Of a stretch of DNA of 64,000 nt, positions 36,300 through 44,455 are shown one piece after another. How positions within the stretch are numbered: the stretch's first letter is position 1; every line of letters starts with the position of its first letter. A model generated the notes under the pieces. That model was given only the letters and a program-made list of their open reading frames with translations. It was not told the DNA's origin and did no database searches. The stretch comes from Paenibacillus sp. 1781tsa1. GTDB taxonomy: Bacteria; Bacillota; Bacilli; Paenibacillales; Paenibacillaceae. Made by a program: the position numbers and the translations under genes. The stretch covers positions 3,906,001 through 3,970,000 of the forward strand of contig NZ_JAMYWY010000001.1 of assembly GCF_024159265.1 (NCBI RefSeq), written 5' to 3'.

Positions 36300-38045
36300 T
36301 TAAGGCTTGGCTTCAATCCAATAATCATAGGCATGTACAATGTTGCCCTGGTAAGCCTGATGTTCGGCCAGCAGATCCGGAAGCTTGGCAAGCTGAAGTT
36401 CCATCTCCGCTGCCCCTTTCTCATAAAAAGAAATATGAGGACCTTCATGGTTCTGTTTCATTTCTACCGAAATCATCAACCTTTTGCCCAGACGATCTGC
36501 AATCTCCATCTCCTGACTCACAACAGCAGCAATCCCATTGGAACCTTCGGCGCTGTTACGGAAAGCCATCATAGACACATGATCAAGTGTATCAATCATA
36601 AACTCTGTCACAGACATGTCTTTTCCCGGCAGCGGGAAGGTATCCAGCCATACAGCAAGGTCTGCACTCGTTTCGAGATCGCTGTCCTTCTTCGTTTCTT
36701 CCTGGAAAAATGTAATGTTGGCAGCCCATTCGGTCAGCAGGGTGTCCCGACTATTCTCCCAATCCGGCAAGGTGTAAGGCTCAATATCCAGATGGATGCC
36801 TTCAAATCGTTCATCCGGCTCGGATTCCGCATTATAGTTTTTCACATAATCAATCAAGCGCTGAATGCGTGGACGGTTCTCCTTCTTGCCCCAGATGGGG
36901 TGTCCACCCATCGCATGGATCTCAATGCCCTGTGCTTTTGCCCGTTTCACAAAACTGCGGTAACTGGAATAGGGTTGATCCAGATCTAACCTAACGTACA
37001 ACCAGTTAACATTCTGCTCTCTCGCAAACTCTAGTATGTGCTCTCCCCCGTCATTCGTCACTTGAGAGGCCTCCCAGATATACGTTCCCCGAATCTCTGG
37101 CTGATTGGATGGATTCTCCGGTGATGGCAGTTCTGACGGCTCCAGCTGTCCCCAGTATACGATGTCATGTACAGCAGAACCGGCGTAAGAAGTATGCTCA
37201 CTGAATGCGGAGGCAACTTCTTCAATAACGCTTTCCAGCTGCGCTGCACCTTTACCGGCAAAAGTCGTGAATTCCTCGCCAGGCATTGGCTTGGTGTTCA
37301 ACCCAACGGTGACGCTCACATTGCTGGCATCGGCCCAGTTCATTTCCTGTTCAATTAAACGTATGATACCATTGTTCCCTTGCGCGTTATCACGGTAAGC
37401 GAGTAAAGTGACATGATCCACTCGTTCAATGAACCAACGTGACAATGGTTCGTTATCTGCATCCTCAGAAACTCTGTTCCCTGTGACGGTATAGGAGTCC
37501 AGCCAAAATGGCAGGTCAATATTCACTGCAACTGCGCCATCCTGTCTCACTTGCTCAAATAACAGATTCATATTGGCCACCCAGGATTGTACCAATGGCT
37601 TGGCATCTTCTTGCCAAGCTGGTAATACATAGGGCTTGATATCCAGATGTATGGCATCAAATTGCTCGTTGGGCTCAGCAGCCTGATTGTAGTCACTTAC
37701 CCATGACGCTAATCTGAGCATGGGGCCTTCACGCCCACTGACCGCCCAGGATGGATCGCCTCCCAGCGCTTCAACCGCAATACCTGCACGGCTGGCTTTG
37801 GCTATAAACGTCTGGTATACCTCCTTGGACAGTGTCATGTCTACATTCACGTACAGCCTGTTTATCTTATGTTTAGCTGCATTAGCCAACAGCTCATCTC
37901 CGTTGCTAACAGACTGTGCCTGCCATACCCAGGCCGCCCGTATATCCGCGCCGTCAGCTTCAGCAGGTGACTCATTCCCTATCATTATCATCCCTCCGAT
38001 CAGCAGTAACAGCCAAAATACCTTCCGGGATTGTTTCCCGAACAT
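36300..38045 (-). CDS. Secreted protein with two tandem TIM-barrel-like repeats, family unrecognised
   Basis: 581 residues. Signal peptide: KQSRK, then WLLLLIGGMIMIG, cleavage near AEA (about 30). Two copies of one domain follow, about 35-302 and 318-580, aligning throughout: RAAWVWQAQSVSN/RGTYIWEASQVTN, RLYVNVDM/WLYVRLDL, GIAVEALGGDPSW/GIEIHAMGGHPIW, FDAIHLDIKPY/FEGIHLDIEPY, HVTLLAYRDNAQGNNGI/HVSMMAFRNSAEGSNGI. The pattern (DIEPY after a strand, late AxR) resembles TIM-barrel glycoside hydrolases. In the first copy the acidic residue of DIEPY is Lys137, in the second Glu422. I cannot name a substrate. Confidence 0.75.
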   Translation of the reverse strand: MFGKQSRKVFWLLLLIGGMIMIGNESPAEADGADIRAAWVWQAQSVSNGDELLANAAKHKINRLYVNVDMTLSKEVYQTFIAKASRAGIAVEALGGDPSWAVSGREGPMLRLASWVSDYNQAAEPNEQFDAIHLDIKPYVLPAWQEDAKPLVQSWVANMNLLFEQVRQDGAVAVNIDLPFWLDSYTVTGNRVSEDADNEPLSRWFIERVDHVTLLAYRDNAQGNNGIIRLIEQEMNWADASNVSVTVGLNTKPMPGEEFTTFAGKGAAQLESVIEEVASAFSEHTSYAGSAVHDIVYWGQLEPSELPSPENPSNQPEIRGTYIWEASQVTNDGGEHILEFAREQNVNWLYVRLDLDQPYSSYRSFVKRAKAQGIEIHAMGGHPIWGKKENRPRIQRLIDYVKNYNAESEPDERFEGIHLDIEPYTLPDWENSRDTLLTEWAANITFFQEETKKDSDLETSADLAVWLDTFPLPGKDMSVTEFMIDTLDHVSMMAFRNSAEGSNGIAAVVSQEMEIADRLGKRLMISVEMKQNHEGPHISFYEKGAAEMELQLAKLPDLLAEHQAYQGNIVHAYDYWIEAKP

Positions 38046-38111
38046 ATACTCCCTCCATTCCTCTACTGTTGTAAAATCACATTTATTATAGCAACCGAGT
38101 TATTAAAAACA

Positions 38112-38142
38112 AATAAGCCCAAGTGCTTAACTTGGGCTTATT
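38112..38142 (-). terminator. Terminator after the SDR gene
   Basis: Perfect 12-base stem AATAAGCCCAAG / CTTGGGCTTATT with a seven-base loop, followed on the minus strand by TGTTTTTAATA. It lies about 50 bases after the SDR stop. Confidence 0.9.
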
Positions 38143-38189
38143 ACTCTTAAGTCGGTATAGCGGAGGGCTCGCCCGGATCGATCCCGGTT

Positions 38190-38939
38190 CTAGTCCTCAT
38201 ATATCATTTTTCGGGTCATGCCTCCATCAATAACGAGGTTGGTCCCTGTGACAAAGGTATTGCTTGGATCAGATAAATATAGACAAGCACGGGAGATATC
38301 CGAAGGAACACCCACACGACCAGATGGATGCTGCTCATGATCCTCCTTTTTCAATTTCTCCACGTCACCTGTCTCAATCCATCCCGGACTGATACAATTG
38401 ACCCGAATTTGGTCTTTGCCCAGTGAGACCGCCAGCGCATGCGTCAGAGCTACAATCGCTCCTTTGGATGCGGCATAAGCTTCGGTATCAGGCTCAGACA
38501 TCAGTGCACGTGTAGAAGCCATGTTGATAATGGCCCCCCCGTGTTCATTGCTTTTCATATGTTTGGCTGCTTCCCGACTCGCTAAAAAGCAACTTCTCAC
38601 ATTGGTATTGAGTACATCGTCCCATTCTTCCAGCGTTAGCTCATAGGGTGATTTCCATTTGGCGAGTCCTGCATTATTCACCAAAACATCAATTTGTTTG
38701 AATTCATCTACGGTCGTACGAAAAAGGTTCGTAATGTCCCGCTCGCTCCGAACATCACATTGGACAAAGATGGCTTCTCCACCTTCATTACGAATGGAAG
38801 CTGCGGCTGCCGCACCCTCCGCTTCCTTATAGTCAGCAAGTACAACTTTGGCCCCGGCAACCGCATAAGCCTCAGCCACACTCCGTCCGATTCCCTGAGC
38901 GGCACCGGTTACAACAACGACCTGATCTGTAAATGACAT
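38190..38939 (-). CDS. Short-chain dehydrogenase/reductase
   Basis: NAD(P)-dependent SDR oxidoreductase, 249 residues, classical type. Cofactor loop VTGAAQGIGRSVAEAY (about 10-25), LADYKEAEG (an Asp after the second strand suggests NAD preference), NNAGLAKW (about 86-93), catalytic Ser in INMASTRA and YAASKGAIVALTHAL (YxxxK, about 151-155), then SPGWIETGDVEK. The end (FVTGTNLVIDGGMTRKM) is typical of the glucose/3-oxoacyl reductase group. The ATG at 38939 is eight bases from GGAGG; the ATG six bases earlier is too close. Substrate unknown. Confidence 0.88.
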   Translation of the reverse strand: MSFTDQVVVVTGAAQGIGRSVAEAYAVAGAKVVLADYKEAEGAAAAASIRNEGGEAIFVQCDVRSERDITNLFRTTVDEFKQIDVLVNNAGLAKWKSPYELTLEEWDDVLNTNVRSCFLASREAAKHMKSNEHGGAIINMASTRALMSEPDTEAYAASKGAIVALTHALAVSLGKDQIRVNCISPGWIETGDVEKLKKEDHEQHPSGRVGVPSDISRACLYLSDPSNTFVTGTNLVIDGGMTRKMIYED

Positions 38940-39054
38940 ATTCATTGCCTCCTCTATGATAATGATCCTTTGATCCTAATCTCATTATGCCTCTTCTTAT
39001 ATAAATACACGTCAGGGCCAATAAGAAACGCTTGTCCAGCAAATAATCAAAAAA

Positions 39055-39079
39055 AGCTCACGCCATCCTGGCGCAAGCT
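39055..39079 (-). terminator. Terminator after the DUF2500 gene
   Basis: Stem AGCTCACGCC / GGCGCAAGCT with an internal two-base mismatch, followed on the minus strand by TTTTTTT. A diverged copy of this terminator occurs at 41194-41216. Confidence 0.88.
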
Positions 39080-39086
39080 GCTCGGT

Positions 39087-39479
39087 TTAACCACGTAGGC
39101 GTTCGGAATACACGCGATTATATCGCTCGAAGCCTATATAACGCGTTCCTTTGAATGAGAGCCGTCCTTCATCCCCCTCAGCGCACAAACCATACTCTTC
39201 GCCATTAACTTTGAATTCGAGTCGATCTCCACTCTCCACTTCAAAGGTGACGAAGTATAACGTTCGTGCTGTACTGCCTGGTTCAGATTGCGTCTGACTC
39301 AACTTCATCCGTCTGCTGGTGATTCGTGAAGGCACGGTCAACAGCGGCTCCGAGTTGTTGCGTCCCCACCTCCATACCTCTTTTCCCATCGACAGAAGGA
39401 CTATACCTATAATCAGAACAAATACAACCGGAAAGACGGTTCCAAACAAATCAAACATCCAGGATGATTCAATGCCCAT
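39087..39479 (-). CDS. DUF2500 family membrane protein
   Basis: 130 residues, function unknown. One membrane segment near the start (FGTVFPVVFVLIIGIVLLSM, about 12-31), then a basic stretch and a beta-rich soluble domain: LYFVTFEVESGDRLEFKVNG then EEYGLCAEGDEGRLSFKGTRYIGF, which is the DUF2500 hallmark. The start ATG has GGAGGGAG upstream; the frame is open another 56 codons without a binding site. The 3' end and terminator have an eroded duplicate about 2.1 kb to the right (41190-41310). Confidence 0.85.
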   Translation of the reverse strand: MGIESSWMFDLFGTVFPVVFVLIIGIVLLSMGKEVWRWGRNNSEPLLTVPSRITSRRMKLSQTQSEPGSTARTLYFVTFEVESGDRLEFKVNGEEYGLCAEGDEGRLSFKGTRYIGFERYNRVYSERLRG

Positions 39480-39839
39480 GTCTCTCCCTCCGTTCATACA
39501 ACTTAGGACAGCCGGAGTCTTGACCCGTCTCCTGTAATGTATATGCGGAGGTACACAGAACTTGTTAACCCGATTAAATATTTGAGCAATTAAATCAAAG
39601 AAGGAGTGAATGAATACGGTGCGCTTCATTGATTGACTCTTGTCCACTACTCCGCTACCGAAACATTGCCAATATTATTTTTGGTCATCATATCGAATTA
39701 GATTATGTACAACATCAGCTCCAACTGAGATAACAGCCTTGAGTAAAGCACTGTTATCTCAGTTCAAGCAAACCAGTGTTACCATTGTGCATGCATATTT
39801 AAACAAGCAAAGGACAATTAGCCAAGGCTGTTAACGGAC
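39480..39839. other. Intergenic region between the DUF2500 and collagen-like genes
   Basis: 360 bases with no gene I can support. It holds the upstream region of the DUF2500 gene and, at 39723-39764, a perfect 14-base inverted repeat. No T-tract terminator for the collagen-like gene is visible. Confidence 0.6.
39723..39764. repeat. Perfect 14-bp inverted repeat without a T tract
   Basis: AACTGAGATAACAG (39723-39736) and its exact complement CTGTTATCTCAGTT (39751-39764), separated by 14 bases. It lies about 75 bases beyond the collagen-like gene stop. Neither side has a T run, so it is not an ordinary rho-independent terminator. It may be a 3'-end stabilising hairpin or a protein site. Confidence 0.7.
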
Positions 39840-40988
39840 TCATGCTAATTGTGTGATCACAAGATGTGCCGATACAGGTCTTGTTCCACCCGCAAGTGGC
39901 GTAATTGTTAACGCAGTAGAATTACCAGCCGGGTTCCGAACGGTCAGAATAGAATTAATCACGGTTGTCTGCACCAAAGACATACCCACAATCTGAGACG
40001 TTCCCGTAGCTCGCCCAACTACTGTAGGGGCCAAATCTGCCCCATTGAGGGTTAAGATTAATTGACCCGCTTCATTGATACTCACTTGGAACAAAATCTG
40101 ATACGTACCAATGGCTGCCAGATTGAATGAACTAGGCCCCGTACGGGCGATAGTAGTTCCACTTGTCGGCCCATCCTGAGGAAAGCTCACATCCGTACCG
40201 GGAGCAACCGTTGCAGCATTATTAGGTGGCATCAGTGCGAAAAAGTCAGCGAATCCCAGCACGCTTCCAGCTGCTCCTGTCGCACCTGTAGATCCTGTTG
40301 CCCCAGCGGGACCAGCTACTCCTGTCGCTCCTGTCGGGCCAACTGCCCCAGCGGGGCCTACCGCTCCTGTTGCACCAGCTGGTCCTGCCGGGCCTACTGC
40401 TCCAGCGGGGCCTACCGCTCCTGTTGCACCGGCTGGTCCTGCCGGGCCTACTGCTCCAGCGGGACCTACCGCTCCTGTTGCACCAGCTGTGCCTGCCGGA
40501 CCTGCTGCTCCTGTCGCACCGGTTGGCCCAACAGCTCCAGGGGGGCCAGGAAAACCTTGAGCTCCAATTGCACCGGCAGGCCCAGGATTACCTTGCGGAC
40601 CCTGCGGCCCTACAGCCCCTGCTTCTCCCGGAATGCCCTGGGCTCCCATGGGTCCAGCAGGTCCAACCGGACCTTGAGAGCCTACGGCTCCAGCAGGACC
40701 AGGCTGTCCCTGAGGTCCTTGTGGTCCGGGCGGCCCTCCCGCTGGCCCTTGAGCTCCAGGTGGCCCTTCAACCCCTTGTTTACCTGGAATACCCTGTACG
40801 CCTTGTATTCCTTGGGGTCCTGTTGGACCAACGACGGTAGGGGTAGAGATGTTTACTTCTGGAGGCGGACATTTTACTTGAACGAACTTTTTAACCACTT
40901 TCAATCGACGGTCTTTTCTTTTAATTTTACATGGATGTAATGTTGCCTTTTTTCTCTTCATTCGTTTCTTCACTTCTGAATGACTCAC
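39840..40988 (-). CDS. Collagen-like exosporium/spore-surface protein (BclA-like)
   Basis: 382 residues. N-terminus (1-40) strongly basic ([20 protein letters not shown]), no signal peptide. Residues 54-241 are Gly-X-Y triplets with one single-residue break near 84; the first half is Gln/Pro-rich ([13 protein letters not shown]), the second Thr/Ala-rich ([10 protein letters not shown]). Residues 242-382 form a globular beta domain ([19 protein letters not shown] then [20 protein letters not shown]), like the trimerising C-terminus of Bacillus exosporium proteins. GTG start with GGAGG about ten bases upstream. Surface placement on spores is inferred from the family. The repeat tract makes length variation likely. 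Confidence 0.88.
   Translation of the reverse strand: MSHSEVKKRMKRKKATLHPCKIKRKDRRLKVVKKFVQVKCPPPEVNISTPTVVGPTGPQGIQGVQGIPGKQGVEGPPGAQGPAGGPPGPQGPQGQPGPAGAVGSQGPVGPAGPMGAQGIPGEAGAVGPQGPQGNPGPAGAIGAQGFPGPPGAVGPTGATGAAGPAGTAGATGAVGPAGAVGPAGPAGATGAVGPAGAVGPAGPAGATGAVGPAGAVGPTGATGVAGPAGATGSTGATGAAGSVLGFADFFALMPPNNAATVAPGTDVSFPQDGPTSGTTIARTGPSSFNLAAIGTYQILFQVSINEAGQLILTLNGADLAPTVVGRATGTSQIVGMSLVQTTVINSILTVRNPAGNSTALTITPLAGGTRPVSAHLVITQLA
40351..40500 (-). repeat. Tandem 54-bp DNA repeats in the collagen-like gene
   Basis: Unit begins GCGGGGCCTACCGCTCCTGT and is 54 bases long (18 residues, six Gly-X-Y triplets). Copies start at 40351, 40405 and 40459, the third incomplete and diverging after about 40 bases. 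The first two differ at a single position, which shows recent duplication or gene conversion. The reading frame is kept because 54 is a multiple of nine. Confidence 0.88.
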
Positions 40989-41189
40989 CGTGTGGACACC
41001 TCCCTATGGACATAGTTTAACGTACGTATGTAGATGAAAAGGTGCGTGGACGAACAACCATTTTAGTAAAAAACTCAGCTAATTCCCAGGAAAAACAATA
41101 AAATTTATATCACACCGCCCATACGATTGATCTATTTTGTTCTAACCATTAATTGAGTCGAGCTGGTTTACGTAACGATATTTGTTCAA

Positions 41190-41310
41190 AAAAACTCATG
41201 CCATTTGGGCATGAGTTGCTTGGTTTAACCACGCAGACGTTCCGACTAAAGCAGATTAGTTGGTTTAAAGCTAATATTTCATGTCCCTTGAAAGAGGGCC
41301 GTCTTAAATC
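41190..41310 (-). pseudogene. Eroded copy of the DUF2500 gene 3' end
   Basis: Aligns base by base with 39051-39170, the DUF2500 terminator and last codons: shared blocks include GGTTTAACCACG, the hairpin with AAAAAA upstream, and GAGGGCCGTC versus GAGAGCCGTC. In minus-strand translation RRPSFKGHEILALNQ corresponds to GRLSFKGTRYIGFER. No intact frame remains. Its right end overlaps the C39 peptidase stop at 41304. No other part of DUF2500 was found there. Confidence 0.72.
41194..41216 (-). terminator. Terminator after the C39-like peptidase gene
   Basis: Perfect nine-base stem ACTCATGCC / GGCATGAGT, loop of five, followed on the minus strand by TTTTTTTGAAC. It derives from the duplicated DUF2500 terminator and now serves the peptidase gene. 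The remaining 41217-41303 and 40989-41189 stretches hold no further gene. Confidence 0.88.
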
Positions 41311-41897
41311 TGCGTCGGATGTACGACGATATATGAGTTTTGACAAAAGGGCAACCATGAGCCCCATAACGTGTTGAGTTCACTTATGCTGATTTTTCGA
41401 TTGTAATATTCTTCATCACAATTAATCTTGTGATCTAACGATTCAACCAAGTAAAAATGCGTTTCATCATAACCAACGACGGGAACAAAATGCAAATAAC
41501 GTTGTTTGGGATGTACTCTAATAAATAAAATAACAGGCACCCCTTGGCTGATCTGCTTCTTCAACGTGTTCACATTTCCACGTAAGTACATTGCCTGATA
41601 TCCTAGCTTCCTGAAAAAAACAACGACCGCTTTGGGATATACCGTCCCATCCAGTAATTTGCGAGGATAGGTTTCATAAAGCTTTGTTCCGTTGGACTCC
41701 AAACCGAAATGTCTCAAGACAAACGCACTGGAAAATGCAGCGCATTCGTAGTTTTTCTGAATATCCAAACGATTTGAAGATTGAATGTAATATGTACTTG
41801 GCACATTGACTGTGTAGATGCGATCTTTCTTAGGAAAACTGAAATAAAGGGAGATCACCCAGAGAATAATCAACCAAAGTAATACATTGAGAAACAA
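41304..41897 (-). CDS. C39-like membrane-anchored cysteine peptidase family protein
   Basis: 197 residues. N-terminal hydrophobic anchor (FLNVLLWLIILWVISLYFSF, 2-21). The C39-like papain-fold domain shows NYECAAFSSAFVLRHFG with the expected nucleophile Cys (about 51), VPVILFIRVHPKQRYLHFVPVVGYDETHFY with the His, and a following Asp/Glu region. Such proteins cut peptide leaders or act on peptides at the cell surface; no bacteriocin gene is seen next to it. Start TTG at 41897 has AGGAGG seven bases upstream. The last codons overlap the eroded DUF2500 copy. Confidence 0.78.
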   Translation of the reverse strand: MFLNVLLWLIILWVISLYFSFPKKDRIYTVNVPSTYYIQSSNRLDIQKNYECAAFSSAFVLRHFGLESNGTKLYETYPRKLLDGTVYPKAVVVFFRKLGYQAMYLRGNVNTLKKQISQGVPVILFIRVHPKQRYLHFVPVVGYDETHFYLVESLDHKINCDEEYYNRKISISELNTLWGSWLPFCQNSYIVVHPTQI

Positions 41898-41939
41898 TTC
41901 GTGACCTCCTTCGTCTCATCAGACGATGTACTCTACCGT

Positions 41940-42482
41940 TTAAGTATGCCATTCACTAGACAGCAGACTATACGTCACAATATTCTCATAATGATCGTAG
42001 ACCCATTGAGCTTCTCTGGATGTACCTTCATTTGAAAATCCGATTTTCTCAGGTATAACCCTGCTTTTAAAATTGTTTTCTGCACATTGAATAATGACAC
42101 GATTTAACTTCAACTCGTTAAAGAGGTATTTAAGCAATTGCTCTATTGATTTGGTAATGATTCCTTTGCCCTGTGCTGACTCAGCTAAAAAATATCCAAT
42201 GCTCGTTGCTCGATTATTCCAATCAATATAATGCAATCCTAACATCCCGACCAATTGTTCATTGAACCATATTCCGGAATCAAAACCGTTCTTCTCTTCA
42301 TAATTATGTGTCCATACTTCTATTACAGAATCTAAATCACTGGGCGATTGTCTTTTATCAACCCAGAGTAACCACGCTCTCAAGTACTTTCTGTTCTCAT
42401 CAATTAACGCATACAACTCATCTCTATCTCGAGATTGGATCAGCTTTAATACAATAGATTCATTCACTTGAAAAGGCAGCAT
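41940..42482 (-). CDS. GNAT acetyltransferase, RimL-like
   Basis: 180-residue acetyl-CoA-dependent N-acetyltransferase of the RimJ/RimL type, probably modifying a protein N-terminus or a small amine. Seen: LIDENRKYLRAWLLWVD at the N-terminus, GIWFNEQLVGMLGLHYID, the acetyl-CoA loop ESAQGKGIITKSIEQLL (Q/R-G-x-G), and NFKSRVIPEKIGFSNEGTSR. Start ATG at 42482 has GGAGG six bases upstream. A paralog lies at 43057, with a kinase gene between them. AT-rich compared with the flanking genes. Confidence 0.85.
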   Translation of the reverse strand: MLPFQVNESIVLKLIQSRDRDELYALIDENRKYLRAWLLWVDKRQSPSDLDSVIEVWTHNYEEKNGFDSGIWFNEQLVGMLGLHYIDWNNRATSIGYFLAESAQGKGIITKSIEQLLKYLFNELKLNRVIIQCAENNFKSRVIPEKIGFSNEGTSREAQWVYDHYENIVTYSLLSSEWHT

Positions 42483-42526
42483 CCTGTTCCTCCCACTCAA
42501 TCTAACTATGAGGTTATTTTAGTTGT

Positions 42527-43021
42527 TCATTCCTCACACCAGTTCTTTAAAACCCATTCTTTAATTTGTTCAGCTACTCCCACTGCTGTAAGTTCTGTCG
42601 TATCAATTGTTGGCATTGGCGGGTCAAATGCAGTTTCCGAATTCTGGAGTAACCAGTTGGCAAAATTCTTGTGATCTTCAACCAGGTTCTCGTCCCACCC
42701 ACGAGCTCTTAAACGCGTCTCGCGAGTAACATCGTCACAATGCAAATTCATATATATAATTCGATCAAATCGATCGATGTAATCGGACGATGCAATGTTT
42801 TCCGGCACCATCGTTCCACATAAAACAGTCCCTCGTCCACTTAGGGATATGCTATACGCAATCCTCAACCAATTCTCTTTGGCAATCTGCCAATCGACAT
42901 TATCGATGATATCCATATCAAAGACGTCAAATTCGGGAAGCTGCTTGCGAACAAGCGAAGAGATCGTTGTTTTTCCTGTTCCACTTGCGCCTGTCACTAT
43001 AAATAGCGGTAATCTTCTCAT
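42527..43021 (-). CDS. P-loop nucleotide kinase-like protein
   Basis: 164 residues with an N-terminal Walker A motif FIVTGASGTGKTTISSLV (about 7-24), an Asp-rich segment (DVFDMDIIDNVDW) and IYMNLHCDDVTRETRLRARGWDE, a lid with Arg residues. The layout fits small nucleoside/shikimate-type kinases or an ATPase of similar size. Substrate not known. Start ATG has AGGAG upstream. It lies between the two GNAT genes, 36-45 bases from each, suggesting one transcript. Confidence 0.78.
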   Translation of the reverse strand: MRRLPLFIVTGASGTGKTTISSLVRKQLPEFDVFDMDIIDNVDWQIAKENWLRIAYSISLSGRGTVLCGTMVPENIASSDYIDRFDRIIYMNLHCDDVTRETRLRARGWDENLVEDHKNFANWLLQNSETAFDPPMPTIDTTELTAVGVAEQIKEWVLKNWCEE

Positions 43022-43056
43022 AACTAGCTCCTTTAGTTAAAATAAAATTTGATTTA

Positions 43057-43599
43057 TTACGTTCTCCATTGATCTGCTTTCAACCCATAAATAATCCTGT
43101 TTAAATATGCACCGTTAATATATTCGTAATCTCTTAATTCACCTTCACGTTGAAAGCCTAATTTTTCAGGAATTGCGCGGCTTTTGAAATTATCTGTTGC
43201 TACGCCAATTTCAACTTTATTTAATTCAAGTTCATCAAATGCGTAATCAATTAGCACTTTAATCGATTTTGTAATAAGTCCTCTACCCTCATATTCCTTA
43301 CCTAGCCAATATCCTATTTCAGTTTTCTTGTTTTCTTGATCAATGTATAAGTATCCAATAGAACCAGCAAGCTCGTCTCCACACCAGATTCCTAACCAAT
43401 AACCATCATCTTGAGCATAGCGTATACGTGTTCCCTTGATGAAGGTTCTTGAATCATCTTCTGTTAATGTCATACTGGGGAACTTCAACCACGCTCCTAT
43501 ATGATCCCTGTTTCTATCTATCAAATTATATAATTGGGGTGCATCTTTCATCGCCAATATCGTTACATAGGTAGCAGTATCCAATTGATATTTAAACAT
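43057..43599 (-). CDS. GNAT acetyltransferase, RimL-like (paralog)
   Basis: 180 residues, the same length as the chosen form of the 41940 gene and alignable throughout: LIDRNRDHIGAWLKFPS, GIWCGDELAGSIGYLYID, KEYEGRGLITKSIKVLIDYAF (acetyl-CoA loop R-G-x-G), NFKSRAIPEKLGFQREGELR. Probable ribosomal-protein serine acetyltransferase-like function, but a resistance role for a small molecule cannot be excluded. GGAGAG lies upstream of the ATG. Confidence 0.87.
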   Translation of the reverse strand: MFKYQLDTATYVTILAMKDAPQLYNLIDRNRDHIGAWLKFPSMTLTEDDSRTFIKGTRIRYAQDDGYWLGIWCGDELAGSIGYLYIDQENKKTEIGYWLGKEYEGRGLITKSIKVLIDYAFDELELNKVEIGVATDNFKSRAIPEKLGFQREGELRDYEYINGAYLNRIIYGLKADQWRT

Positions 43600-43627
43600 A
43601 GTCCACTCTCCGATTCATTTCATTTAA

Positions 43628-44374
43628 TCATCGTTTTCTTGCTTTGATCACAAAAGTTACAGGTAACATCTTCGCTCTTTTAAGGAGGCTATCGCTACTA
43701 TTATGTAATTGCATGATATCCTCATCGGATTCCTCGATCATTTGTTCAATGACAAATCCCGCTTTCGCCAACGCATTGATATAGGTTGATATTTGACGAT
43801 CAGCCAAGGTTAATTCGCCCTGACAAGAATCTGGAGATACCGCATACCACGATTCATCAGAATATGGCTTATTGAAAACAAATCTATCGTTTTCTTCAAC
43901 AACACATCTGTTTATTGGATGAGACCAGCTGAAAATAAAAATGCCATCTTTCTTTAAATAATAAGCGATTCGGCTGAAAGTACCTTCAAGATCGGTTGTC
44001 CAACCTATGGCATAAATCGAATACACAGCGTCAAAATAATTAATAGGGATACTAGATTCCTCTTCCATGGGTGAACATATCAATGTTGCAGAAATACCAT
44101 ATGTTCTCAAGTGTTGTTGTGTCTTTTCTATCTGTTTCTGGGATATATCCATACCCCATAGCTCACCTGCTTTGCGATCCCCATGATACTGCAAGGATTG
44201 ACCATCTCCACAGCCCACTTCTAACATCTTTAATCCTGAGACATCCCCAAATAGTTGGTGTTTTTCTTCTGATATGAATGCTCCATAATGTGGAAGCACG
44301 ATTGCTCTCAAAAAGTCATTCCCTCTTGTATCCCAATAGAAGCTGTTTGTTTCATAAACACTGTTCTTGTTCAT
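43628..44374 (-). CDS. Class I SAM-dependent methyltransferase
   Basis: 248 residues. SAM motif I is LKMLEVGCGDGQSLQYHG (about 48-65), followed by LWGMDISQKQIEKT, ATLICSPMEEE and FDAVYSIYAIGWTTDLEGTF, the usual Rossmann-fold order. The C-terminal cap ends with ISTYINALAKAGFVIEQMIEE and PVTFVIKARKR. A decayed copy of this C-terminal part lies at 47598-47780. Target molecule unknown. GGAGG lies seven bases upstream of the ATG. Confidence 0.85.
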   Translation of the reverse strand: MNKNSVYETNSFYWDTRGNDFLRAIVLPHYGAFISEEKHQLFGDVSGLKMLEVGCGDGQSLQYHGDRKAGELWGMDISQKQIEKTQQHLRTYGISATLICSPMEEESSIPINYFDAVYSIYAIGWTTDLEGTFSRIAYYLKKDGIFIFSWSHPINRCVVEENDRFVFNKPYSDESWYAVSPDSCQGELTLADRQISTYINALAKAGFVIEQMIEESDEDIMQLHNSSDSLLKRAKMLPVTFVIKARKR

Positions 44375-44455
44375 CTGTTAGCCTCCTTTATACGCCTACG
44401 TCCAGAACAACACTTGTTACCCTCGTTGAAATATGTAATCTCATTTCCGGAAACA

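Noticed and set aside
35717..36448. A 243-residue reading of the cwlJ frame
   Set aside because: The extra 103 N-terminal codons overlap the upstream gene terminator and are unlike CwlJ, while the ATG at 36139 has an ideal GGAGG site.
40351..40500. CRISPR-like repeats
   Set aside because: The units are contiguous, coding and lack unique spacers.
40298..40840. Long Leu/Pro-rich open frame opposite the collagen-like gene
   Set aside because: It is the complement of Gly-Pro-Ala repeats, which always leaves an open antisense frame; it has no ribosome binding site.
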